From: Deinococcus aquatilis DSM 23025
GTDB taxonomy: Bacteria > Deinococcota > Deinococci > Deinococcales > Deinococcaceae
Length of the DNA stretch: 6,393 nt
Direction of reading: 5' to 3'
Assembly (NCBI RefSeq): GCF_000378445.1
Contig: NZ_KB899780.1
Location: 1-6,393, forward strand
Positions 1 to 6,068 of the stretch are shown here, in pieces. Below the pieces are notes generated by a model. It was not told the DNA's origin. It was given only the letters and a program-made list of their open reading frames with translations, and did no database searches. The stretch's first letter is position 1. Each line of letters opens with the position of its first letter. The translations under genes and the position numbers were made by a program.

Positions 1-155
1 GTCCCGAGACGCTGCTTTGCGAGGTAGGCATCAACGGTTTCAATGTGAATCCGATACAACCGGGCGACGACTTGACGGGGCTGTCCGCCTTCGATCGCAG
101 CCACCACCCGTTCACGCAAATCCAGACTGTACCCTCGGCCTCCCACTCGTTTCAC
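1..155 (-). CDS. IS630-family transposase, N-terminal fragment (runs off left edge)
   Basis: About 51 residues are visible before the window ends. The minus-strand translation from the GTG at 155-153 contains YSLDLRERVVAAIEGG followed by a VVARLY.IHIETVDAYL segment. This is the N-terminal helix-turn-helix typical of IS630/Tc1-type transposases, which binds the element's terminal repeats; the DDE catalytic domain would lie to the left, outside the window. Frame and length fit this family's first domain. Start choice is uncertain: the in-frame stop TAG is at 179-177, no good Shine-Dalgarno precedes the GTG, and an out-of-frame ATGATGACGTGA overlaps it. A second in-frame GTG lies at 146-144. The protein reads away from the rest of the window and has no functional link to it. 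Family assignment is confident; whether the element is intact cannot be seen. Confidence 0.85.
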   Translation of the reverse strand, partial: MKRVGGRGYSLDLRERVVAAIEGGQPRQVVARLYRIHIETVDAYLAKQRLG

Positions 156-200
156 GTCATCATTATGACAAATGCTCTAAAGAGAATCGCTTACTTCGTA
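1..200 (-). mobile_element. IS630-family element, one end
   Basis: The transposase fragment implies that an IS630-family element enters from the left. Its end must lie upstream of the transposase start, between about 160 and 205. TA dinucleotides at 192-193 and 199-200 are candidate target sites, since IS630 elements duplicate TA. From about 203 rightward the sequence is GC-rich and codes for an unrelated protein on the plus strand, which supports a junction here. The other end and its inverted repeat are outside the window, so the exact boundary is inferred. Confidence 0.6.
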
Positions 201-202
201 GC

Positions 203-1594
203 TTGGACGCACTTGGCATTGGACTGGCGCCGTGCAGTTCACTGGAACGTAGATTTCTGACGGGCGTCATTCAGGCCTATCAAACACTCCCACTCACTGC
301 TGGGCGCAGCCAAGCCCGGTGGCGCGCTGACGAGTACAGTACCTCTGTGAATCAGGGTGCGCTCACCAGCCGAGCCTTGCGGCACCTCCTCGACAGCAGC
401 CCGGCCTGGTCCAGGCGGCTGCAACAGGAGCTCCTGACCCCGCCCCTTCGACTCCCCGCCGTCACAGCCGGCCCCCACCCGTGGCCTGAACCGCCGGACC
501 CGGCCACGGAGGACGCCGTGCTGGAACTACTGCGTTGGCAGATCGAGGCGTCCACTGGCCACCCTCAACCCGTCACCGTCCATGACCTCCACCTCGGCGC
601 CGCTTCTCCCGCCTGGGGCACCCGACTTAAGGATCTTGCCCGGCACGTTCAAGGCCGGCGTGATCGCTTTCTCTTGCATCAAGCATTCACCCCAGAAGAT
701 TTTGCCATGACCCTCCGTTGGACCCTAGATTCGGTGTCTCCAGACCGGGTGATGCCCGTGAAGAGCTTGCCGAGGCAGGAGCAACACTTGACCTGGTTGC
801 TTGGCGCACCTTGGCCGAACGCGCTGCTCACGCTCGCCAGCGTGGCCCGCCCTCAGTTAGGCGACCTCCTGATGCACAATTGCACTGTGTTTGTCCGCGT
901 GCAGTGTGGGCTAAAAGTCGAGTTGCCTTGGCGATTGGTCCTGGGTGCCGCTGCTCTGGCTGCCGCTCACGCCACCCCGACCCAGGATCCCGGGAAGATC
1001 CGCGTGGGGCTCTGGAGCGTACCGCATTCGGCCCTGCTGACGGTGGGTCTCCTCGACCTTGTGCCAGAAGCGGCTCTCCCCAAGCTCCTGCAAACGTTTG
1101 GACCCTGGATCAACCAGACCGACTGGCGAGCGCTCGGACGGGTCCACTCGTCGGGACGGTTGCCTGTAGGTGTCCTGCGGCACCTGCACCCGGTTTTGGC
1201 GTTGCAGGCGGTGAACAGTCAAGCCAAAGCGATTGGCACTCAGCTTCAGCAAGCTGCCTTGGCGAAGAATGCCCCAGCACTCCGCCGGGAGCAGACTTAC
1301 CTGTACGAAGTCAAGGCACGCGCCGCTCAAGTCATGCTAGACCAGCGGGTGCTCCAGCCCGTCCGGATAGACCGCGGCGCCCTCTTGGTGATGGGGGAGA
1401 CTCCCATAGGGCCGCGCAGCTTTCATCTCCTGCTGGACCGGTTCGGATCCTACGCCGCGCAGATCAGTGCGGAGACCAGCAGTCTTCCCGGACGCATTCA
1501 GGATGCAGAAGCTGTGCTGGCGCAGTATGACCTGACGCGCGCCTTGGCCCTGCTCACCCGGATCATTGCCCGCAAAAGGATGCCGAGTGGATGA
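203..1594 (+). CDS. Protein of unknown function, probably 5'-truncated by the IS630 insertion
   Basis: I do not recognise this protein. The open frame continues upstream to position 17, but that part lies antisense over the IS630 transposase, so the gene's own sequence probably starts near 200. The first possible start right of the junction is TTG at 203 (463 residues); GTG at 347 is an alternative. Neither has a clear Shine-Dalgarno, so the native 5' end was probably lost. The rest looks coding: an uninterrupted 1.4 kb, Leu/Ala/Pro/Arg-rich and mainly soluble, with a hydrophobic helix around LPWRLVLGAAALAAAH (nt 925-975) and a long Ala/Gln/Arg-rich helical, possibly coiled-coil, stretch at nt 1200-1345. 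No signal peptide, nuclease, ATPase or metal-binding motif is visible. Its stop TGA overlaps an ATG (ATGA, 1591-1594) opening a 21-codon frame, which may be the remnant of a coupled next gene. It may be a decaying pseudogene. Confidence 0.6.
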   Translation: MDALGIGLAPCSSLERRFLTGVIQAYQTLPLTAGRSQARWRADEYSTSVNQGALTSRALRHLLDSSPAWSRRLQQELLTPPLRLPAVTAGPHPWPEPPDPATEDAVLELLRWQIEASTGHPQPVTVHDLHLGAASPAWGTRLKDLARHVQGRRDRFLLHQAFTPEDFAMTLRWTLDSVSPDRVMPVKSLPRQEQHLTWLLGAPWPNALLTLASVARPQLGDLLMHNCTVFVRVQCGLKVELPWRLVLGAAALAAAHATPTQDPGKIRVGLWSVPHSALLTVGLLDLVPEAALPKLLQTFGPWINQTDWRALGRVHSSGRLPVGVLRHLHPVLALQAVNSQAKAIGTQLQQAALAKNAPALRREQTYLYEVKARAAQVMLDQRVLQPVRIDRGALLVMGETPIGPRSFHLLLDRFGSYAAQISAETSSLPGRIQDAEAVLAQYDLTRALALLTRIIARKRMPSG

Positions 1595-1664
1595 CACAAG
1601 AGCGAAGAACCCCAAGGTTAGCCCCAGGTCACCTCGTTCAGGCCAAATGGCTTTAGGGTGAGGT

Positions 1665-1904
1665 GTGGCGGCCACATCACCGATCGAACGGCAGCAACGC
1701 TGGATGCTTACTGGCGTAATGGTACTGGCTGTTCTTGCGGAAGCTGGCGTGGCCTACTTGCTGGTTCATGATACCCTCACGTCAGGCCTATGCCCAAGGG
1801 CAAACCGGAACCATTTCGTGGTTCCGGTTGCTGTTTGCTCAGTCCTGCTGGGGAGGCGAAGCCAACGTTCGCCCACCAGAACCGAATCGTTCACCCAGGG
1901 TTAG
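1665..1904 (+). CDS. Doubtful small ORF with one predicted membrane segment
   Basis: A 79-codon frame begins at GTG 1665. Residues about 13-34 (WMLTGVMVLAVLAEAGVAYL and flank) form a convincing single transmembrane-like stretch after a short polar N-terminus containing IERQQR. After residue about 42 the sequence becomes Arg/Ser-rich and looks non-coding, and it runs across the hairpin at 1803-1829. The purine-rich GGGTGAGG lies almost against the GTG, too close for a normal Shine-Dalgarno. It could be a real small membrane protein, the 3' remnant of a broken gene following the upstream unknown gene, or chance. No family is recognised. Confidence 0.22.
   Translation: MAATSPIERQQRWMLTGVMVLAVLAEAGVAYLLVHDTLTSGLCPRANRNHFVVPVAVCSVLLGRRSQRSPTRTESFTQG
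1803..1829 (-). terminator. Strong hairpin, probable terminator for the binding-protein gene
   Basis: A perfect 11-bp stem, AACCGGAACCA at 1803-1813 pairing with TGGTTCCGGTT at 1819-1829, encloses a 5-base loop (TTTCG on the plus strand, CGAAA on the minus strand). It lies about 90 bases past the stop of the minus-strand binding-protein gene and about 210 past the plus-strand unknown gene, as expected for a terminator between convergent genes; it could act on both strands. The T tail is weak on both sides (GGTTTG on minus, GGTTGCTGTTTG on plus), so intrinsic termination is likely but not certain. Confidence 0.55.
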
Positions 1905-1917
1905 GTCTGGCCGCCCG

Positions 1918-3504
1918 TCATTTCTTGCCCGGAACGGAGACATTATTCAGCGCCCCCGTCCCAAGGGGGTTGGCGATCCAGCCCTTGACATAGGTCCGCG
2001 CCGCACCGAGCGGTTGGCTGTGTACAATCGGAATCCGGTAGTTGGCGTTGTAAGTCATTTCATGAATTTGTGCGTAAATTTTTGCTTTATCGTCCCGCGC
2101 TACGGTGGCCCGTCCCTTTTCCAGGAGGGCGTTGAGTTCCGGCGGGTTCCAGTTAATATCATCGCTGCCACCGGGACCATAGAACGCCGAGTAGAAGTTG
2201 TCCGGATCACCGTAGTCGCCGGTCCAGCCAATCATGTAGATATCGAAGCCCGGTTCCTGGTAACGGTCTTTAAGGTACTTGGCGTAATCCTCTGTTTTCA
2301 GATTGACTTTGATCCCAATCGCCGACAGGTCTGCGGAGATGGCTTCAGCAATCGGTTTGGGCAGAGGGAAGAATGGACGGGCAATGGGAAGGTACCAGAA
2401 GTCCAGCGTGAAGCCGTTCGGGTATCCGGCGTCTGCCAGCAGCTTCTTGGCCCCGGCAGGGTCAAATTTGTATTCGGTGGGCACCTTCTTGGAATTCGCC
2501 CACGACAGCGCTTTTGGGAGAAACGAGGCGTTTGAGGTGCCCAGCCCATTCCAGAATGCCTCGACGATGGCCGGTTTATTGATGGCCATGCTAATAGCCT
2601 GCCGGACCTTAGCGTTTTTGAGGTACTGGTTGCGGTTGTTCAGGCTGATGAAGCCCACGTTGAAACTGGGGCGCAGCACCACCTGAAGATTTGAATCTGC
2701 CTTGAGGGCTTTGAGCCCGTCCGGGTTGATATCACCCACCAGGTCAACTGACCCGGCTTTGAGTTCATTCAGGCGCTGTGAAGCGTCCTTGATGCCCCGC
2801 ACGATCAGCCGGTCCACCTTGGCCTTGCTGCCCCAGTAGTTCGGATTGCGGTTGTAGGTGACGCGGTCACCGGTCGTCCAGGTGTCAAAGATAAACGGTC
2901 CCGTCCCGATGGGCTTGCTGGCAGGCGTGCCGTACTTTGCCCCCTGTGCCTTTATGGCTGTGGGACTGGCGATGCCGAAGAACCCGGTGCCCACCACCTG
3001 GGCGAACACGGTGGAGGGCTTGTTCAGGTCAAACCTCACCGTGTAGTCGTTGACTTTTACGATGCTTTTGATAATGGCATTGGGCTGGCCTTTAAAGCCT
3101 CCCAGCAGGGACGTGACGATGTCATAGGTTCGTCCCTGATCGCGGTAGCCGTTGGGTGCTGCTGGATCCCAAAAGCGGTTCCAGTTGAAGAGCACTGCGT
3201 CGGCATTAAAGGGTGTACCATCATGAAATTTCACATTGCGCCGGAGGTTGAACGTCCAACTGGTGGCAGTGGTGTTCGGTTTCCAGCTGACGGCCAGGGC
3301 AGGTCTGGTGTCGGTGGTGCCGTCCACAAAACCGACCAGGGTGTCGTACAACTGGAGCTGATAGATCACGCTGACGCCGTCGGTGATGTTGCCGGAGTCG
3401 AAAGTGACGGGGTCACCGTTGGCGGCGTACACCAGGGTGGCGGCGGTCGCCTGTCCCGCAGTGGCGAGGAGCAGGGCAGTACATAAGGGAAACAACCGTT
3501 TCAT
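1918..3504 (-). CDS. ABC transporter periplasmic substrate-binding protein, family 5 (DppA-like)
   Basis: The 528-residue product is a family 5 extracellular solute-binding protein, the capture component of peptide/nickel/opine-type ABC importers; its length matches DppA/OppA proteins. Residues 1-21 are a Sec signal peptide (MKRLF, a Leu/Ala-rich core, cleavage probably after ATA at 19-21). No lipobox Cys is present, so it is probably a soluble secreted protein. The family signature is at about 69-105 (ALAVSW then TFNLRRNVKFHDGTPFNADAV); other typical segments are PIGTGPF at 198-204, YNRNPNYWG at 217-225 and VRQAISMAINK at 300-310. Two segments resembling the E. coli DppA ligand anchors are kept: ARPF at 375-378 and GWTGDYGDPDNF at 426-437, favouring a dipeptide or short peptide ligand (inference). 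The start ATG has GGAG five bases upstream (3510-3513). No permease or ATPase gene is in view, so it is an orphan component. It follows the TrpB-like gene on the same strand after 355 bases. Confidence 0.93.
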   Translation of the reverse strand: MKRLFPLCTALLLATAGQATAATLVYAANGDPVTFDSGNITDGVSVIYQLQLYDTLVGFVDGTTDTRPALAVSWKPNTTATSWTFNLRRNVKFHDGTPFNADAVLFNWNRFWDPAAPNGYRDQGRTYDIVTSLLGGFKGQPNAIIKSIVKVNDYTVRFDLNKPSTVFAQVVGTGFFGIASPTAIKAQGAKYGTPASKPIGTGPFIFDTWTTGDRVTYNRNPNYWGSKAKVDRLIVRGIKDASQRLNELKAGSVDLVGDINPDGLKALKADSNLQVVLRPSFNVGFISLNNRNQYLKNAKVRQAISMAINKPAIVEAFWNGLGTSNASFLPKALSWANSKKVPTEYKFDPAGAKKLLADAGYPNGFTLDFWYLPIARPFFPLPKPIAEAISADLSAIGIKVNLKTEDYAKYLKDRYQEPGFDIYMIGWTGDYGDPDNFYSAFYGPGGSDDINWNPPELNALLEKGRATVARDDKAKIYAQIHEMTYNANYRIPIVHSQPLGAARTYVKGWIANPLGTGALNNVSVPGKK

Positions 3505-3859
3505 ATTAACTCCATACGCTGAGAGACTTCAGTTCATGTGTTGCGCAACTTGACCAGGCTTGGTTCCGCCAGCCTGCATCCTGACTGTAGCGAAAGGGGA
3601 GATTGTGCTGCCTTAATCCGGGTCTGGGTATAACGACGCTGACGGGTCCCAGGCATGACGAACAGTCTTGGCAACCCACGGACATCATCGAGTACCCACC
3701 AGGCCGGGCAGGGTGCCTTGCAGAGGAACACATGGACGTGCTGGACATCCTGAGCATCACACGCGCTTGTGGTTGATAGGGCGTACGTTGCAGGTGTCCG
3801 GCACCCCCACAACCTGTCGCACCTGCGCGCTGCAGGCCTGGACATCAGCTCAGCAGAGA
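3505..3859. other. Intergenic region upstream of the binding-protein gene
   Basis: This 355-base gap separates two co-directional minus-strand genes and is too long for simple operon spacing, so the binding-protein promoter probably lies here. I see no convincing -35/-10 pair. A 10-bp palindrome GTTGCGCAAC at 3540-3549 lies about 35 bases upstream of the binding-protein start and is a possible operator. An inverted repeat GCAGGTG (3790-3796)/CACCTGC (3820-3826) has no T-run, so it is not a clear terminator. The open frames here on both strands have no recognisable protein features. trpA, the usual partner of trpB, is absent. Confidence 0.5.
3540..3549. promoter_or_regulatory. Short palindrome upstream of the binding-protein gene
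   Basis: GTTGCGCAAC is a perfect 10-bp palindrome about 35 bases upstream of the binding-protein start codon. Its position would suit an operator, but a palindrome this short can occur by chance and no second copy was seen near the other genes. Confidence 0.2.
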
Positions 3860-5092
3860 TCAGGACGATCGACTGTCTCCGGTTCCGTAGTTCGTCAGGA
3901 CATAATCGACGTCCTTATCGCCTCGCCCGGACAGATTGACCAAGATGCTTTCCGAGGAAGGGGTCTGCCTCGCCAATTCGATTGCAAACGCCAGCGCGTG
4001 GCAGCTCTCAAGGGCCGGTATGATTCCTTCTGCCTTCGATATCCTGAAGAAGGTGCTGATGACCTGCTCGTCAGAGATACTCGCGACGTTCAGTCGATCC
4101 ACCTCGTGCAACATCGCGATCTCCGGCCCAACACCCGGATAAACCAGCCCGGACGCCACCGACGATACCAGGGTCGGGGTGCCGTCCTCGTTCTGCAGGA
4201 CGACAGACTGCGCGCCATGCAGCGTTCCGGGGCTTCCGAAAGAGAGTGTCGCCGCATGCTCTCCGGGCTGATCTGACTTCCCAAGTGGCTCCACGGCATG
4301 GAGAATGACATTGGGCTCGTCAAGGAACCCCGCATACATGCCCATCGCGTTCGATCCGCCCGCCAAGCAGGCCACGACGTGGTCGGGAAGTGAACCCCCG
4401 CTGAGAGACAAGAACTGTCCACGGGCCTCTCGCCCCACCACGGATTGGAGATCCCTCACGATCATGGGGAAGGGGTGCGGCCCGATCGCCGAACCGATGG
4501 CATAAAGGGCGTGGTCGCGTTGCTCGACATAGGCGTTGAAGGCGGAATCGCTCGCCTCCTTCAGGGCTGACTGCCCAGCCGTTGCGGCAACGACCTGGGC
4601 GCCGAGAAGGCGCATGCGTCCGACATTCGAGCGTTGTTTCTCAATGTCGACCTCGCCCATGTGGATTTCGCACTCAAGACCAAAATAGGCAGCCGCAGTT
4701 GCCAGGGCGACGCCGTGTTGGCCGGCTCCTGTTTCGGCGATTAGCTTGCGCTTCCCCATCTTGCGGGCGAGAAGCGCGAAGCCCACGCAATGATTGATCT
4801 TGTGGGCACCCGTGTGATTCAAATCCTCGCGCTTGACGAAAATGCGCGCGCCACCGACCTCCTGTGTTGTGTTCTCGAGATAGTGGATCGGTGTCGGGCG
4901 TCCCTGAAGACCGATCCGAACCTTTTCCAGGACATGTTGAAAATCAGGCGTGTCCCGCAGTGCCTGATACGTCGACGCGAGTTCCGCGAGCGCAGGCCAT
5001 ACCTCGGGCGGGTAGTGATTGCCCCCAAACCGTCCATAATACCCGTTTACATCAGGGTATCTCATCAAGTAAGCACGTTCATCCTGCGGCAT
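3860..5092 (-). CDS. Divergent tryptophan synthase beta (TrpB)-like PLP enzyme
   Basis: The 410-residue product is a fold-type II PLP enzyme of the TrpB family; TrpB condenses indole with L-serine to give tryptophan. In order: an N-terminal GRFGGNHYPPE segment (about 20-30), KREDLNHTGAHKIN with the PLP Schiff-base Lys98, AETGAGQHG with catalytic Glu120, NVGRMRLLGAQVV, GPHPFPMIVRD, the phosphate loop AGGSNA (244-249), GIIPALES with Glu362, and NLSGRGDKD with Ser388. Classical TrpB numbering, recalled rather than aligned by software, gives Lys87, Glu109, Glu350 and Ser377. Three positions differ from classical TrpB: Arg141 is Lys152, Asp305 is Val317 (GLVYPGVGP instead of GLDYPGVGP), and the first Gly of GGGSN is Ala244. 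The start at ATG 5092 is chosen for GGAGG six bases upstream; a frame open to GTG 5173 would add 27 unconserved residues. No trpA is nearby; the upstream AraC-type gene is the likely regulator. Family is certain, substrate is not. Confidence 0.92.
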   Translation of the reverse strand: MPQDERAYLMRYPDVNGYYGRFGGNHYPPEVWPALAELASTYQALRDTPDFQHVLEKVRIGLQGRPTPIHYLENTTQEVGGARIFVKREDLNHTGAHKINHCVGFALLARKMGKRKLIAETGAGQHGVALATAAAYFGLECEIHMGEVDIEKQRSNVGRMRLLGAQVVAATAGQSALKEASDSAFNAYVEQRDHALYAIGSAIGPHPFPMIVRDLQSVVGREARGQFLSLSGGSLPDHVVACLAGGSNAMGMYAGFLDEPNVILHAVEPLGKSDQPGEHAATLSFGSPGTLHGAQSVVLQNEDGTPTLVSSVASGLVYPGVGPEIAMLHEVDRLNVASISDEQVISTFFRISKAEGIIPALESCHALAFAIELARQTPSSESILVNLSGRGDKDVDYVLTNYGTGDSRSS

Positions 5093-5098
5093 CTTGAA

Positions 5099-5103
5099 CC
5101 TCC
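5099..5103 (-). promoter_or_regulatory. Shine-Dalgarno deciding the TrpB-like start
   Basis: GGAGG on the minus strand lies six bases upstream of the ATG at 5092-5090. The more upstream in-frame candidates (GTG 5173, ATG 5167, 5161 and 5152) have no comparable site, and the extra residues they would add do not match the family N-terminus. Confidence 0.75.
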
Positions 5104-5167
5104 AACTATCGATCCCGAGGTTACGTGACCCATCTGATGCCGTATTGAACATGATTTGCATGTGCAT

Positions 5168-5180
5168 CGGCACAGTGCCG
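5168..5180. promoter_or_regulatory. 13-bp palindrome in the leader between the regulator and TrpB-like genes
   Basis: CGGCACAGTGCCG is a perfect inverted repeat around a central base, about 75 bases upstream of the TrpB-like start, inside the 134-base gap after the regulator gene. A second inverted repeat, TTGACC (5195-5200)/GGTCAA (5219-5224), lies closer to the regulator's stop. Either could be an operator or form RNA structure in the transcript. AraC proteins more often bind direct repeats, so assigning it to the neighbouring regulator is speculative. Confidence 0.3.
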
Positions 5181-5226
5181 GCGCGCTAGGAAGTTTGACC
5201 ATGGTGCGTGGCGAAGGAGGTCAATC

Positions 5227-6045
5227 TCACGAGAGGGGTTGCTGGCGTGAGCTACCTTCCTTCCTGCGACGACCAATGTCTCGTGAAAGCGCACCGGGGG
5301 GCACGCCGAATACCTTCTTGAATTCTCGGGTCAGATGGGCCTGATCGCTAAAGTCCAACATGAACGCAACCTCGCTCAGGTCCGAGCCCTCGCAAATTAA
5401 CTCCCTGGCCTTCGCGACTCGAACCTGCCGTAGATAGGTCTGAGGTGCCATTCCCACTGCATTGCTGAACGTTCTGATGAGGTGGCTCCTGTGCACCCCG
5501 AGTTCGCGAGCGAGTTCCTCGGTCCGCATGGCACGTGTGCAGTTCTTATGAATCAGCAGGCAGGCCCTGCGCGCTAACGGCTCAGGACTTTGCACTGCAT
5601 CTGTCGAGAAATCACACCTCGCGACGATCTGCCGAAGGGCAGCCTCAATCGAGTTGCCCTCAATGACCGGCGTAAATAGGGTATCAATGAACTCAACTGT
5701 CGCTGAGCTCGTTCCAAGAATGGCGGTCTGGAAATGAAGAGGTTCATCGAGGCGTTCATGGTCGAGACACCCGATCAAAAAATCCTTGGATGGATACAAG
5801 GTTTCGTATTCAGCATTCTCCTCAGAGCAAGACGCCGAGTGAACCTCATATGGGTTGAAGAAGAAGACGTCACCCGCACGGGCAATTCCACTCCATCTTG
5901 CCGATCGAATCTCAGCCACGCCCTTCCTGAGGGCTACAATCGAGTAAGTGCTGTGCAGGTGGGGATCAAACTCGATTGCAGTCGCATGAGCGCGTAGGAG
6001 ATTGGAGTGCGGCAACGCAAAGCTCATGGCGTTGACCTGTGTCAT
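5227..6045 (-). CDS. AraC-family transcriptional regulator with N-terminal cupin sensor
   Basis: The 272-residue protein has the usual two-domain layout. Residues about 15-95 form a cupin-like ligand-binding domain with HLHSTYSIVALRKG (29-42) and AGDVFFFNPYEVHS (57-70). Residues about 170-255 form the double helix-turn-helix: the first is at about 175-195 (EELARELGVHRSHLIRTF), the second at about 224-246 (SEVAFMLDFSDQAHLTREFKK), ending with the typical FGVPPGAL. Such proteins are usually ligand-responsive activators of a neighbouring gene; the co-directional TrpB-like gene 134 bases downstream is the obvious target (inference). The start is well supported: GGAGG at 6052-6056 sits six bases before the ATG. 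The end of an IS630 element appears to lie only about 20-25 bases upstream of the ATG, so the native promoter has probably been displaced and expression may come from the IS end. Its length is normal for the family. Confidence 0.93.
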   Translation of the reverse strand: MTQVNAMSFALPHSNLLRAHATAIEFDPHLHSTYSIVALRKGVAEIRSARWSGIARAGDVFFFNPYEVHSASCSEENAEYETLYPSKDFLIGCLDHERLDEPLHFQTAILGTSSATVEFIDTLFTPVIEGNSIEAALRQIVARCDFSTDAVQSPEPLARRACLLIHKNCTRAMRTEELARELGVHRSHLIRTFSNAVGMAPQTYLRQVRVAKARELICEGSDLSEVAFMLDFSDQAHLTREFKKVFGVPPGALSRDIGRRRKEGSSRQQPLS

Positions 6046-6068
6046 CGAAAGCCTCCTCTCGCTGCGCC

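Larger units (their letters stand above)
1595..1917. other. Intergenic region between convergent genes
   Basis: This 323-base gap separates the stop of the plus-strand unknown gene from the stop of the minus-strand binding-protein gene. It contains the short ATGA-coupled frame ending at 1656 (21 residues, beginning MTQERRTPRL), the doubtful membrane ORF at 1665-1904, and the hairpin at 1803-1829. I see no tRNA, promoter pair or repeat array. The close succession of a stop-terminated short frame and a second frame with a membrane segment is compatible with a decayed gene. Confidence 0.5.

Noticed and set aside
17..202. N-terminal 62 codons of the long plus-strand open frame
   Set aside because: They lie antisense to a clear IS630 transposase N-terminus and its end, so they are very unlikely to belong to the unknown protein.
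718..1530. 270-codon plus-strand frame inside the unknown gene, and the 139-codon minus-strand frame at 911-1330
   Set aside because: Low-complexity Arg/Pro/Ser/Gly-rich translations typical of shadow frames in GC-rich coding DNA; the longer frame 203-1594 has the better protein character.
1735..2535. 266-codon plus-strand frame
   Set aside because: Most of it is antisense to the well-supported binding-protein gene.
3790..3826. GCAGGTG/CACCTGC inverted repeat as a terminator after the TrpB-like gene
   Set aside because: The loop is long and no T-run follows the stem on the minus strand.
3534..3845. Overlapping minus-strand frames of 84 and 103 codons between the TrpB-like and binding-protein genes, considered as a trpA remnant
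   Set aside because: Neither contains TrpA motifs or any recognisable protein pattern.
3668..4276. 202-codon plus-strand frame
   Set aside because: More than half is antisense to the TrpB-like gene and the rest has no protein-like pattern.
5093..5173. GTG 5173 as the start of the TrpB-like gene
   Set aside because: It lacks a Shine-Dalgarno, and the added residues do not match the family, whereas ATG 5092 has GGAGG at ideal spacing.
5214..5221. Plus-strand AAGGAGGT resembling a strong Shine-Dalgarno
   Set aside because: No plus-strand start codon at suitable spacing opens a plausible gene; the downstream sequence is antisense to the AraC-type gene.
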